A DNA stretch of 64,000 nucleotides from assembly GCA_009746045.1 (NCBI GenBank), contig RPFO01000667.1:1788569-1852568 (forward strand). Direction: 5' to 3'. Shown piece after piece: positions 1-11,370 of the stretch. The translations under genes were made by a program, and so were the position numbers. The notes beneath the pieces are model-generated. The model searched no databases and was not told where the DNA came from. It saw nothing but the letters and a program-made list of their open reading frames with translations. Within the stretch, counting starts at the first letter, position 1. Every line of letters begins with the position of its first letter. This DNA comes from Mesostigma viride (Eukaryota; Streptophyta; Mesostigmatophyceae; Mesostigmatales; Mesostigmataceae).

Positions 1-372
1 CACGCCCACGCCCACGCCCACGCCCACGCCCACGCCCACGCCCACGCCCACGCCCACGCCCACACCCACACCCACGCCCACGCCCACGCCCACACGTCCC
101 ACACCCACGCCCACGCCCACGCCCACACCCACACCCACGCCCACGCCCACGCCCACGCCCACGCCCACGCCCACTCCCACGCCCACGCCCACGCCCACGC
201 CCACGCCCACGCCCACGCCCACGCCCATGCCAACGCCCACGCCCACGCCCACGCCCACGCCCACGCCCACGCCCACGCCCACACCCACGCCCACGCCCAC
301 GCCCACGCCCACGCCCATGCCCGCGCCCATGCCCACGCTCACGCCCACGCCCACGCCCACGCCCGCGCCTGC
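1..372. repeat. (CCCACG)n hexanucleotide array
   Basis: Tandem CCCACG with scattered CCCACA and CCCATG variants fills the left edge and probably continues outside the window. All frames stay open (Pro-Thr or Ala-His type repeats), so ORFs here are artefacts. 373-642 holds no recognisable feature. Confidence 0.95.
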
Positions 373-642
373 GCCCACCCTAGCCTCACCCCTACTCCAA
401 GCCACAAATGCACCGTAAGCCACAGCCAGAAGTACAGCACAGCAGCGACAATGGCAGACTTAGCCCAGACACACACCTACCCACGTCAATGCCCCTGCCC
501 AGAGACTCGCGGCCTCATCCCACCCCCCTGCACGAACAGTTCCCAAACAAAAGAAAAGGCAAACAAAAGGAACAAGAGTAGCAAGCTGCATTGCGAGCAC
601 ATATGCCAGTTCTGGTGCACATGCCAGGCCGAAAGCAACTCA

Positions 643-873
643 TGATTGCCCCTGCCCCTGCCCCTGCCCCTGCCCCTACCCCTGCCCCTGCCCCTCCCCC
701 TGCCCCTGCCCCTGCCCCTGCCCCTGCCCCTGCCCCTGCCCCTGCCCCTGCCCCTGCCCCTGCCCCTGCCCCTGCCCCTGCCCCTGCCCCTGCCCCTGCC
801 CCTGCCCCTGCCCCTGCCCCTGCCCCTGCCCCTGCCCCTGCCCCTGCCCCTGCCCCTGCTCCTGCCCCTGCCA
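643..873. repeat. (CCCCTG)n hexanucleotide array
   Basis: About 38 copies of CCCCTG, nearly perfect, with a few point variants. It differs from the first array only in hexamer sequence. 874-1389 is AT-richer, with ATA/GAA triplet runs near 910-960, and shows no gene. Confidence 0.95.
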
Positions 874-1389
874 TCACCATTCTAACCACCACACATTACG
901 AAAAGCAAGAAGAAATTATAATAATAATAAGAAATAAGAAGAAGAAGAAATAATAATAATAAACAAGCACAAAGTTGACTGCACATGCGACTGTACCAGT
1001 AGGCACGTAGCAAATTTTAGCTGCAGCTTCAATTTCAACTTCATTGCAATTGCAAGTGTAACTGCATGTGTAATTGCACTACCAATGCCTAATGCCCACT
1101 GCATGTGCCCAGTGCGAATGCAATTCAAAAGCAACATGCAATCGAAATTACAGCTGAAGCCGGCTATTAACAAAGATATATAAAGCAGTTGTTAACTACA
1201 GAGACCCAATGAAAATGCAAATGCAATGAAAAAGCAACAGAAGTTGAAGCCACTGCCACTCTACCTGCCGACACTAACACCACCGCCAGCACCCACTCAT
1301 ATCCCAACGACAAGGAAATAGAATTGCCCAAAGCCAGACATACATTGGGACGCATAAGCAAACGGCAACGCAAGCGCACATGCAAATGT

Positions 1390-1529
1390 ATACGCAAAGG
1401 CAAAGGCAAAGGCAAACGCAAACGCAAACGCAAACGCAAACGCAAACGCAAACGCAAACGCAAACGCAAACGCAAACGCAAACGCAAACGCAAACGCAAA
1501 CGCAAACGCAAACGCAAACGCAAACGCAA
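1390..1529. repeat. (CAAACG)n hexanucleotide array
   Basis: About 22 copies of CAAACG, starting with a few CAAAGG units. The third distinct hexamer within 1.5 kb. 1530-2154 has no gene I can support. Confidence 0.95.
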
Positions 1530-2154
1530 GCTTGTCATGTACCTACGCTTAACTGCAAACGCAAACTGTGCACGAAGCAAAAAGATTGGATGGCCAAGAT
1601 CATGGCAAATACGAGGGCCGAAAACAATCCAACTTCATCTAAATGTCCGAAATCCTCACGACGTTTCGATGCGCGCTTGAATGTCGAAGGCCTGCGCCGA
1701 TTATCGATCATAAGTCGAATGTGTAATTGTCGGCTTATGAGAACTGCTTTGCGACAGTATCACGTCAGGCCGTTCCTGTGCAGCCATTTTCCCTGTGCAG
1801 CGGGTGGACAACGTTCACTTTCCGCATTATTCATGGCTATCGAAGTTAATTCTTACCGACCCCGGCTGCCATGGCCACTGGCCACGCATATCAAGTTCAG
1901 GTATTCCCGACCTGTAGCGCAGCAGATTTCTGTCGGAAGGCATCCTAAGCATCGTGATAAAAGAAATCCGAACAATAGACATTCATGCTGCATCTAAGGA
2001 CATTATGGCACTTGTATATACTGCAAGTACATGTATCGACATTGCCGTGATTGCTAACCCCGACTCACAATGAACGGGAACTTTCCCTCTGCCTCCATGA
2101 AATGTACTTCGTGAAATGTACTGTAATACATATGATGTACTACGATGATAATCA

Positions 2155-2690
2155 TCCCAGCAAAGCCATAGCACACCTTCCGTTTCGACCGCCATGTCGG
2201 CCACTAGCCCGGATAGCTCAATGTGCACCTGACCTTGACACTAATCGCACAAACAGCCACAATTTTGCAAGCAAGAAGACATGGCTACCTCGGCATTTCA
2301 TGAAATGTACTTCGTGAAATGCATTTCGTGAAATGTACTAAGGAACGTGATTGGCCGGCGTTCGCTCGCCAAATCTCGCAAAATGTACTAAGGCACGTGA
2401 TTGGTCCCGCAAAATGTACTAAGGAACGTGATTGGCCGGCGAAGATTCTGTTTGCTGCAATTAAAACGAGATTTGGCGAGCGAACGCCGGCCAATCACGT
2501 TCCTTAGTACATTTCACGAAATGCATTTCACGAAGTACATTTCATGAAATGCCGAGGTAGCCATGTCTTCTTGCTTGCAAAATTGTGGCTGTTTGTGCGA
2601 TTAGTGTCAAGGTCAGGTGCACATTGAGCTATCCGGACTAGTGGCCGACATGGCGGTCGAAACGGAAGGTGTGCTATGGCTTTGCTGGGA
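2155..2690. mobile_element. Foldback element with 224-bp inverted arms
   Basis: Left arm 2155-2378 and right arm 2467-2690 are reverse complements of equal length with few mismatches, around an 88-bp spacer. The spacer repeats the arm motif 'AATGTACTAAGGAACGTGA'. The 6-bp string ATAATC lies one base outside each arm (2148-2153 and 2692-2697), a possible target duplication. The arms carry opposite copies of one reading frame beginning MHIELSGLVADM, so one of the two frames is only a mirror. No transposase lies between the arms. It could be a MITE-like DNA element or a local inverted duplication. Confidence 0.7.
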
Positions 2691-3123
2691 CATAATCGTG
2701 GCTATCTGCTTCCTGGCTTTCGCTATCATGGTGATGGGACACCATGGGAAGCGCAAGTTCGCAGCCATAGTGCTAAGCGGCAGCACCCATGCCGGCAGCC
2801 TAGTGACCGACGAGACGTTCGACTGTAAGTGCGGCCACGAGTGCATGAAGCCCATTAGAATATCACATCTCCAGGCATTGCGAAGCGCCTGGTTTTCGCC
2901 CGGGCGGAAGCAAGAGGACAGGAAGGCGGCGATAAAGCAGCAGCTGCACCAGGGGGGGTACGACGCCATAACCACGATGTCGTCATCTACTCGTCACAAG
3001 TTCGTTCATGGCGCTGGTTTTCGGTTCGTTCTCGACGGGGGAGTCAAGGATATGAACATAGGGTTTGTGACCCCTTTTCACTTTCGCGTTTCACTTTCGA
3101 GGCGGCCTTCAGGCACTGCCTGA
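2617..3123 (+). CDS. Putative Cys-motif protein fragment, possibly TE-derived
   Basis: A 168-codon open frame starts inside the right foldback arm. Residues ~30-41 are hydrophobic (one possible membrane segment). Residues ~68-75 hold a CKCGHEC cluster, followed by an R-x-x-W/K-R-rich stretch. This recalls Cys-rich N-terminal regions of some eukaryotic transposase-like proteins, but I cannot name the family. After about residue 150 the frame looks wrong: another frame at ~3100-3150 reads AAFRHCLKISNHVWNS, a plausible continuation across a short intron or frameshift. A further open stretch (FDDVLAGLGIAFEHYFEQG) follows at 3170-3260. Treat as a decayed or spliced gene fragment. 3300-3560 shows nothing else. 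Confidence 0.3.
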   Translation: MHIELSGLVADMAVETEGVLWLCWDIIVAICFLAFAIMVMGHHGKRKFAAIVLSGSTHAGSLVTDETFDCKCGHECMKPIRISHLQALRSAWFSPGRKQEDRKAAIKQQLHQGGYDAITTMSSSTRHKFVHGAGFRFVLDGGVKDMNIGFVTPFHFRVSLSRRPSGTA

Positions 3124-3651
3124 AAATTAGCAACCACGTTTGGAACTCTTCGGACCACCTGTGAAACTAATCACATTTGATGATGTGCTGGCGGGCCTGG
3201 GCATCGCATTTGAGCATTACTTCGAGCAGGGCTCAACAAGCTCGATTCGCCAACTCAACCCGAAGAAGCCCTAAGCTGCGGTAAGACATATATTTGTGTG
3301 GATGGCTCTTGATATCATGCTGAATTTCTAGACTTCTCTAGGTGGACAGTTCATGTGCAGCCATACAGGTCATCCATGTGTGTTTTAACCATGTTGCATG
3401 TGCCACAGATATCATGAGCAGTATTTACTAAGTGTGCTGGAGTCGTTGTTGCATGCTTGTTGTATTTCACAGTTCACGCCTGCATGAACGCATCGTTGAT
3501 ACTAATGATTATTCATATTGCATGACTGTTCTATTGGGGACGCCGCGCTTGATGTCACAACGTGGCTGAAAGGGTGCATCCACCGCGACTTTGGCCGGTG
3601 GGTGAAATCGATGGACGCATTTCCGAAGAAGCCAGCCGCGGGCCACACCCA

Positions 3652-3872
3652 TGGCGCGGGCGTGGGCGCGGGCGGGGCGGGGGCGGGGGAGAAGGCGCGG
3701 GTGCGGGCGCGGGCGCCACCCAAGGCGCGGGCGCGGGCGCGGGCCCGGGCCGGGGCGGGGGCGCAGGCGCCGGCGCGGGTGCGGGCGCGGGCGCCACCCA
3801 AGGCGCGCGCGCGGGCGCGGGCGGGGGTGGGGGCGCAGGCGCCGGCGCGGGTGCGGGCGCGGGCGCCACCGC
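3652..3872. repeat. GCGGGC-type GC-rich low-complexity tract
   Basis: Imperfect GCGGGCGCGG units interrupted twice by GCGCCACCCAAGG, giving three sub-blocks. It is open in most frames. In the favoured frame it encodes a Gly/Ala tract. Confidence 0.85.
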
Positions 3873-4579
3873 CGACTTGGATGATGAGCCAGCAACCGAA
3901 GCCAAGAGGGAGAGGCACCGCTCTTCGAAGGTGTTCGATCTCGAAGTGTTTTGGGGCCGGATATGACCGTGTATGTCCGCTGGCGCCTAGCCGCATCGGA
4001 GACGTTGGTAAATGCACCGGTGAACAAGTGGCAGCCCACAGGGCCTAATGGCGAGGCTTGTGACGGGGTCACGCCCATTGGGTACACCCCGCAGGGAGAT
4101 CCTGTCTATGGGTGCCTCCTCATAGAGCGTGGCCAGGCCCCCAAAGGAAGTCCTGGTCTAGTGCTGCTTTTTGAATGGGACGAGGGCGGTGCCAGGAGAT
4201 GTACCTGCGCTAGCCTTCACAGCCTTTTTCCCGACATCGTCGCCGCTGAGAAGCAGCAGTTGCTGGACGGATGGATTGAGCAGGTGCCAAAGTCCGTGGA
4301 GGATGTGCGTGCCAACAACGAGAATCTGTTCAACATCATGGAGCAAAAGCTCAAAGAGAAGCGTGAACTGCAAGCGAACAAGGCGGTACCCTTACCGCTG
4401 CGATCTGCAGGCGACCAGTCGGTTGCGCGGGCAACACGAGCACTGAGGCTGCCCATAAAACAAGTCATCTCACACGTCGCTTGCCCTGCCCGCGAGATTC
4501 AAGCGCAGATCAACCGCGCATGTGCGCCCGCTGCGCGAGGGAGCACATCAACGGCAACGCCCGCTTTGCGCACACTGAT

Positions 4580-4636
4580 TTCCGGCAGGCACACCTTCAA
4601 AGGTGTGCCTGCCGGCAGGCACACCTTCAAAGGTGA
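4580..4636. repeat. Short perfect hairpin, partly duplicated
   Basis: Arms GGCAGGCACACCTT and AAGGTGTGCCTGCC pair perfectly over 14 bp around a 2-base loop. The left arm then repeats directly downstream. Possible cruciform or slippage product. Confidence 0.75.
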
Positions 4637-4722
4637 ATGGAAGCCTCGTACGACGCGGCGGCCTACTCGTTGTTAAGCGGCCAGCCGTCACCTGCGGGCA
4701 GGGAATGCCGTAAGCACCACAC

Positions 4723-5557
4723 ATGCTGGTGAAGGTCCTTGATCTGAAAGGCGATCGCACGGAGCGTGACAGCATTGTCGCCTCTCCTTACTACGCACCG
4801 TCGTGGCCGGGCCAGTTTTCTAGAGTGACATTAGGTGGCGGCAGCGCAGGGATGACGGTCCCCATTTCTGATGTACACCTGCAGCACTGGACAGTGGGCG
4901 GTACGGCAGAGGTGCACCAGCCTGAGCTGATCGGTACCGGCAAACTGTCAGCTGCCACGGTGGCGGCGTTGAAAGAGCACCCGCAGATTGACTTTGAGCA
5001 TTACAAGACTGCCACCGCCGCCAGGGCAGCAGCAAAGGATGACTGCAATGCCTACTTTGCCGAGCATGGAGCACGTGCGCTTATCGGGATGCGCCTGTGT
5101 GCCATGTTTCCGGGGACAGCGAGGAAGAGGGAGCGCTTCCATGGCTGGGTCACTAAGGTTCAGGAAAGGGGAGGTCACCTGCTCATCAAGGCGATGTGGG
5201 CTGATGGGCAGGACTATCATGCCCTGGCGGAGGTGACGCAGTTCGTGTGCGGCTGCCCACACCCAGTCGAGGCATTTGGCCGCGCTCGCTTCTTTCCACA
5301 GGAGCTAGGCTGGCACCGTGAACGCAGGTGATGGCACCCATATAGACGATGCCGTCCCTGCTGTGCACAGTGACAGTGAAGGCGGGGAGGAGGAGGAAGA
5401 GGGAGAGGAAGAGGGGGAGGAAGAGGGGGAGGAGGAGGGGGAGGAGGGGGAGAGGGGGAGGGAGAGGGAAGGGAGAATGGGAGGAGGAGGGGGAGGAGGA
5501 AGAGGGAGAGGGAGACGGAGAGGAGGATGCGGAATGGGAGCCGGGGATGACTGGTAG
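4723..5557 (+). CDS. Unrecognised protein with acidic C-terminus, frameshift near end
   Basis: An open frame of 202 codons runs 4723-5331. Residues ~140-175 follow a Phe-x-Gly-x-Val then Ala-Asp-Gly-x-Asp-Tyr pattern, weakly like Tudor or chromo-type modules; this is only a pattern resemblance. Near 5318 the frame ends, while an overlapping frame continues GDGTHIDDAVPAVHSDSE into a long Glu/Gly run (~5380-5555), a typical acidic tail. One protein broken by a frameshift is therefore likely. It follows the 3562-4676 fragment closely on the same strand and could be a later exon of the same gene. Start codon uncertain. Downstream, 5558-5964 shows no gene. Confidence 0.35.
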
Positions 5558-5964
5558 ATGAGACGGTGCCATCTACCGGCGCATGGAATGAAGTGGTACA
5601 CAAGTTTACTCATGGTTATCGGCAAGTAGAGCATGCTCGCCTGGCCTAGTTGCATCAATGAGTTGAGTTTGGAGAGGCTGCACTTTGCTTGGATGAAGAA
5701 TGTGTTAGCATGGCCAAACTTTTATGGCTTGTAGCCAAATCCTCTTGGGGTATGCAGTGTACTAGCGGTGTGCAATTGCGAGGATTCCTGTCTTGTAGCG
5801 ATGTGGCCTCTCACCCTGCAGCCTGGTAGATGTGTTGGCATGCAGCCACCCATCATGGGTCATCCGATCTGGTGTGATCTGCATTTGCACACCTTGTATT
5901 AAGGCCATGATTTAATATTGTCTTGTTATTTTTAATGTGTATATGCGAAAAGAGGCATAATCTG

Positions 5965-6393
5965 CTCATATATAGTGCTAGCAAATGTCACTACCTTTAC
6001 CTATGCCTGACCTTACAAGTTGAGGATGGTCTAATGTAGTGGCAAACAGGTTATTTACAACAATTCACAGTTTTCTGACATAGTTTGAGGCAACTATACT
6101 TACCAAAATGCTTGAAAAAGGCAAAAATTGCACCATTTATGCTAGCAAACGTCAATATTTTGAGATCAAACTGGGCCCAAACTTGGCCCATGGTCTAATC
6201 TAGTGGTGTTTAGGTTGCTTCCAACATTTCATAGCTTTCTGACATAGTTTGATATTGTGTAGTAGCTTACACTGAGCAAAATGCTTGAAAATGGCAAAAA
6301 ATGCACCATTTATGCTAGCAAACGTCACTATTTTGACATCTTGAGCTGAGCCCAAACTTTGTGCATGGTCTATTCTAGTGGTAATTAGGTTGC
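5965..6393. repeat. ~170-bp tandem satellite, left block
   Basis: About two and a half diverged units of ~166-172 bp share 'ATGCTAGCAAACGTCA', 'TGCTTGAAAATGGCAAAAA' and 'GGTCTATTCTAGTGGTAATT'. The array stops at 6393 inside a unit and resumes at 10408, showing that the 4.0 kb between is an insertion. Confidence 0.8.
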
Positions 6394-9300
6394 CATAAGC
6401 AGGACCCCCAGAAGCCCAAGGTGTACTGGAGGGGCGGGGACCTGATGATCAACCACAAGATGTGGACGCCCCCAGCGGGCTAGAATAGCAATAGCCCTAG
6501 CTTGTAACCATTGGAGTCACTGTCGCTAAGGCAGCCATGCCTAGAATGTTTGCCTAGCTGTGCCAACAAACCTAGTCACGTGCCGCCAACGCACGGTACA
6601 CAACCAGCCATAGCCTTAGCCTAGTTCTAGTACAGCCATGCTACGCCCTGGCTATGTTCAGATTACTTGCCCACGCTCCTTGCTATGACATGCTCACATG
6701 GGTCTTATTGCACCCACAGTTTGCCGGATCGTTAGCCTGTCCTTTTAGCTAGCCGCGCCCGATTGCAGCTGTGGCATGCCACAACGGTCCGAGCCCCGCC
6801 AAAAACGACCATCTTACTCCGTCACCAAATTGGCGCGAGATCCCGAAAATCTGGTGGGCGGGAAGGTGACGACGAGGCAAAAAGTCACGCAGCACCCATG
6901 GCGGCCGTGAAAATCCTAGCGACCGTCCTGAGAACACATTACGGACAGCGAATTCATTTTGAGCCTTCATAACTCATCTACTTCACGTAGATATTTTTTT
7001 ATCCTAAAGAAATCGGTCCATTTTTTCAGGAAAACAGAAAAAGGGCGGGCATTTTCGCGAGGTCGGGTCAGGTCCGCTGCATTTTGCAGTGGACCCCCAA
7101 AAAGTCACACCGGAAACTTATCGAAAACGGCGACAGTGTAGTTCAAGGTAAGCCGCTCGCACGGTTCTATGACTAATTCAAAAAATTTTGACCGAAAAAC
7201 TTTTTGTTAAAACGACTGCCATTGTAAATGCCTCGTTGCCGCAGCAGTTGGAACTGCCGGGAGGGTGCGTGCGGGGCTGATCATGGCAACGCACGTAAAA
7301 ATATGCCACTCCCTCGTTTCTTTCATTTTTGTCATCCCATTTGCGCAGGGCGCTTCAACAACTTCTAGAGCGAAGCCCAGCCTGATTTTTTGCTGGCTCT
7401 GTAGTGTAGACCTGCGCTCATCACTGAATATCGCCTGCGATCGTTGCGAAATGAAGCATGAATACGCATTGCGCTGGTTGAGTCGACGCTGTACAGTGGA
7501 ACCTGCTTTTTCGGCATCCGGATCCAAGGTAGGGTGAAGCCAGCCCCGTTCCCCTTCCAGATTTTCTGCCTGTCTCTTTCCCCGAGGCTCGTGAAAGCGC
7601 CTCGTTCATGTTACGCCGGACGCCTCGTCAAGCATCGCTGCTCGAGAGGGAGACGTAAGCCATGGCCAGCCTCCCCAAACAGCGTGATGTGCGCCTGTTC
7701 ATTCTTCCAAGTGTAATTCATGGCGTAGGAAGCTGAGCCTGAAGGCAACAAACAGAAGGTACATGTCCTGTATTCAACAGTCAGCACATATAGGTGTGTT
7801 GATGTGCAACCCTGGAGCTTATCCAGCTTTCACAGGCCATACAACACGCTGCTGGGGCTCCACTTTAGCGGACCTGTTGGTAAGTATTTCAACCTCTTTC
7901 CTTGGCCAGATTATAATGCACCATGTTTATCAATGATGGGCGGCGTGTTCTGATCTGGGGCTGGGAGGCACGAAGAAACCAGGGGGGAGCCCAGGTATGT
8001 GAAGTGCGCAGATGTTGTTGCTGCCTTGGGAAACCCAGGATTCATTGCCCTTGTTACATTCAGATATGTTGAAGCAGGCTGAGAATTAAGTACTATACAT
8101 GGAAGGGGGCTGATTTGTCTTTGATATGGTTGCTGCCTATGATGATGAATATTGTTGCGGGCACAACAGAGTGCACAATGGGCTTACAGCATTGCGTAAG
8201 AGGCATGAATCTCACCAGGACACCTTCTACGGGCTCACAACAACATCACAATAACGATTACCAAAGTGCTTGCTGCCACACCACTGCCACATCACTCCCC
8301 ACCACCCCAACACACCTACCACTGTTACGCCGTTGTTAGCAGTGCCACGATTGCATAGCAATACCAACATTCCTGTCGTTAGCATGGAGGACCACCAGGT
8401 GCATCGTGTGCGCATACCCATGTGACAGATATTATAGACTCCCACCAGGAGCAACGTCCACCACCATGAGTCTCGCCTGTTGGTGTAACTGCTGGCAGTG
8501 TCCCTACAACTCAGTATGGAATCTGCCATTAACGATAACGCCAGGCCCTGCACCATTGCTGCCACAATCTGCCATATTGACTTCGCCCATCGCAGCCTTG
8601 ATCGTGATTGCAGCCACAAGTTCCTGCCGGCCCTCTTCATCTCTTCTATCGTAGCACCAGAAACTGGGGCCACATTTAGCAGCATCGGCAGCTGACATAG
8701 CTGGCACCTGGCACAACAGATAATGCCAGTAGTATCAAAGAAGGCACCCTACTGCTCACCATTGCTATCAATCACTGGCATGATCAATCTGTCACTACCA
8801 CTTGCCAGCACCACAGAATATCATGACCTGGTGTGTTGCCACGGAAATCTGAATGGAGAGCTTTCACCACAAGCCCACCCCAATGAGTTGGTTTGCACAC
8901 TACACCACTGTTGGCTGTACCGTGCCACCTGCCACATAAATTTCCCTTCCATCATGCAGCAGTAGCAACATAACCTCAAGGCTAGACCATAACGTCTATC
9001 TGCATAACGATAGCCTTCATGATCGCTGCCTCGTGCCACTGGCCATACTACTGCCATCTGCATTACTTTCTACCACATGTGCCACTCTCTTCTGCATCAC
9101 TAGATCCCACTACTGCTGCCTGACCTGCCTGCTGCCAGCACCTTCGCTGGCATCTGCTCATGGCATGCCCATGGCCACATCCTCCATCTGCCGTGCATAG
9201 CCCATGCTTCACTAGGATTGGTAGTCCAGGGTGCACGATGAACAACACATAAAAAAATGCCCATGCACCTTTAGAAGATTGTTTGGCATGCGAGCTAGCT

Positions 9301-10407
9301 GGCTAGTTAATGTGCTAGAGATGTTAGATAGCAACTGCAAGCAAATGTAGTGTGCAGCCATGTTTGCTTCGAACCACTATTTGACTTGCCAACTAGTTGC
9401 TCTCTCTCAACACGCCCCACCATTGGAATGTTGGTAGTTAATACTATTGATGTATCAAAGAGACAACTGTTCATGTATTTCCATGATGAAGTGCATGCCA
9501 CATGTATGGGTGGAGATAACCAAGTTGGAGTTCAACCTTACCTCAGCTCGTACTGTTATGGGGTATGAACTTGTAAGGAAATATTATATGATGTTGGCTG
9601 CTGTCACGTGTCACTGTGACACATCGTCATCTGTGGTGTGACTGAGGTAATACTTGGCAATCATGTTCAGCATGCTCTATTTAAATTGCATTAAAAATTT
9701 CAGCTCTGTCTGAACTCATTTGCGCTACCTGTGGTGCATTATATATCCAAATTTTGCGCGAGAGTGACGCGTGACAGCAGAATCATGTAACTAGTTGGTG
9801 TTCAATCAAGGTGCAACTTTGCAGCCAGCCTGCAGATGTTGCAAGTAAAGTGTTTGCTTACTTCCAGCTTAATCTGAGCTCATTTGCACTGTTGGGTGCA
9901 TTTAATGATCCATAAAATGCTCCAAATGACCGTATTTGTGACGGTTGACAGCATAATTTCTGGCCATCCCATCTCTATTTCGGGTGCAACTTAGTACTTG
10001 AGCTGCATATGTTATATTTAATGTGTCTGCCCATTTCCAGGTCAAAACGACATTAATTGTGTTGTTTGTGGAATTAATTATGAATAAAACTGGCAATTTC
10101 GGCATTTTTTATGCTTTTGGACGTCACCATTCTGTGAGCACCAAGTGGCCAACCAAGGTGTGACTTGGCACAGTAAATCTGGGTACCATGGAGAAGCCAG
10201 CCACCAAGTTTGACCATCATCCGAATATTAGTGCAGCTAGGAGGAGTAAGATGGGTGTTTTTTGGCACTTTCAGACCGTTGTGGCCTTTGGCATGAAGGA
10301 GACTGGGGGTCTCTGCCCTTTCTCCTGTAGTGCACACACAGGGATTAAAAGCACTTCGGTGCTCCGTGACTCCCCAACGGGAGCACGAGTTTAATTAATT
10401 AATTAAT
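6394..10407 (+). mobile_element. ORF1-only retroposon (family-1 tail), split by a later insertion
   Basis: The target TAATTAGGTTGC is duplicated at 6382-6393 and 10408-10419. The first bases encode an ORF1 C-terminus (KVYWRGGDLMINHKMW, stop at ~6483). A 3' UTR follows, also found on the minus strand at 18757-19060 and 30275-30519, and then the family-1 stem-loop and (AATT)n tail at 10350-10407. Removing the 6780-10283 insert leaves an element of ~510 bp. ORF1 directly joined to the tail, with no reverse transcriptase between, marks a non-autonomous passenger mobilised in trans. Confidence 0.8.
6780..10283. mobile_element. 3.5-kb DNA element with CACAACGGTC termini
   Basis: The left end CACAACGGTC and right end GACCGTTGTG are inverted repeats, extending imperfectly to ~41 bp ('CCATCTTACTCC' is shared on both sides). 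They interrupt a retroposon 3' UTR whose uninterrupted form (minus strand at 30275-30519) reads GGCATGCCTTTGG; the bases GC at 6778-6779 and 10284-10285 are duplicated. CAC termini with a very short duplication resemble CACTA/EnSpm-like elements, though those usually make 3 bp. No transposase frame is visible: the interior has short ORFs, a Thr/His-coding ACC-rich patch near 8230-8330 and ~170-bp diverged tandem units at 9650-10170. Probably non-autonomous. Confidence 0.7.
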
Positions 10408-10413
10408 TAATTA
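10350..10413 (+). other. Family-1 retroposon 3' stem-loop and (AATT)n tail
   Basis: CTCCC and GGGAG pair around a CAAC loop, with outer GTG/CAC pairing across a one-base bulge, then ~22 bp of (AATT)n. This is the diagnostic 3' end seen at many sites in the window. Confidence 0.85.
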
Positions 10414-10790
10414 GGTTGCTTCCAATATTTCATAGCTTTATGACGTAGTTTGATATTGTTTAGTAGCTTACACTAAGCAAAATGCTTGAAAATGGCAAAA
10501 AATGCAGTATTTATGCTAGCAAACGTCACTATTTTGAGTTCAGATTGACCCCAAACTTTGTGCATGGTCTATTCTAGTGGTAATTAGGTTGCTTGCAAAT
10601 ATCCATGATGGTTTGACGTGATTTAGTACTGTTTCCTATTTATTACTATTTAATTTAATTTAAAATGACAAAAATGTACATGTATTGCTAGCAAATGTCA
10701 CCAAGATGACGTCCGATCGATACCAAACTTTGTACGAGGTCTATTTTGGTTGCAAACATCATGCATGACAATTTTCAGCATAAAAAGACA
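10408..10790. repeat. ~170-bp tandem satellite, right block
   Basis: The array resumes after the insertion with the same motifs as the left block. The last unit (10590-10745) is more diverged and carries a TTTAATTTAATTT insertion. Confidence 0.75.
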
Positions 10791-10829
10791 AACTTCGGTA
10801 CGAAGTACATTTTGCGTGCTGGAGTACAT

Positions 10830-11370
10830 TCTTAATGGCTGGTAGGGCAACCGGAACGCCGAGGACATCCAACCCATGGAGGCGCTCGTCCCGGCCCAAT
10901 AGCTGGGGCGGAAAGCCAGAGCAATCACCCCTGGGCGAGTACACCGCGCACTTGGCCAGGGTCAACTGGAGGTTGATGTCGGCGCCACCGCGGTCTGCAG
11001 TGCCAGCAGAGCCGCGGTGGTGTCCGGCTGCCACAGGGCCCATGAGGTAGATGTCATCCAAGTAGGCCTGGATAGCGACCGCCGGGTGGGCAGCATGGAC
11101 CGCTTGGAGGCAACCCTGGACCTCGAGGGGCGGCAAAGTACTACAGGGGTCCCAGGGGGTCCCCTTGCTGGGTGCCCGACATGCAGCGACAGCAGGCCGC
11201 CGCGAGTGCCGTCCTCCATGATGTGAACCAGTTGGCCCGGCGGGCTGGCCGTAGCACACGGCTGTCCAAGCGTACAAGTCCTCGAAGGACTCCATGACTG
11301 CCGCAAACATGCTGGCGCGGGACAGACTGTTGAACGCGTTGTGGCAGTCGACCTTGACAACAGCTGGTTG
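10830..11370 (-). pseudogene. Reverse-transcriptase fragment, YLDD type
   Basis: On the minus strand, successive frames give the RT palm motifs. A VDCHNAFNSLSRASMFAAV motif-A region is followed by SGTQQGDPLGPL (motif B) and AYLDDIYLMGP (motif C, catalytic DD). The motifs lie in different frames, so at least two frameshifts are present. The YLDD motif and QQGDPLGPL differ from the YADD families 1 and 2 elsewhere, so this is a separate retroelement lineage. No 3' tail is visible. 11371-11830 has no recognisable feature apart from T-rich runs near 11480. Confidence 0.7.

Larger units (their letters stand above)
3562..4676 (+). pseudogene. Unrecognised protein with Gly/Ala-rich insert, frameshifted
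   Basis: The first frame (3562-3966) has a Gly/Ala low-complexity block (~3650-3870) then a charged stretch ending KVFDLEVFWGRI and a stop. Coding character continues in another frame from ~3951 to 4676: MTVYVRWRLAASETLV, a Gly/Pro-rich middle and a predicted helix rich in Glu, Lys and Asn (~residues 115-145). The simplest reading is one protein with a frameshift or very short intron near 3960. No family recognised. The 3' end runs into a hairpin repeat at 4580-4635, which adds the repeated residues GRHTFKGVPA. Confidence 0.35.

Noticed and set aside
1-372. Telomeric repeat at the window start
   Set aside because: CCCACG is not a known telomere unit and the window edge is arbitrary.
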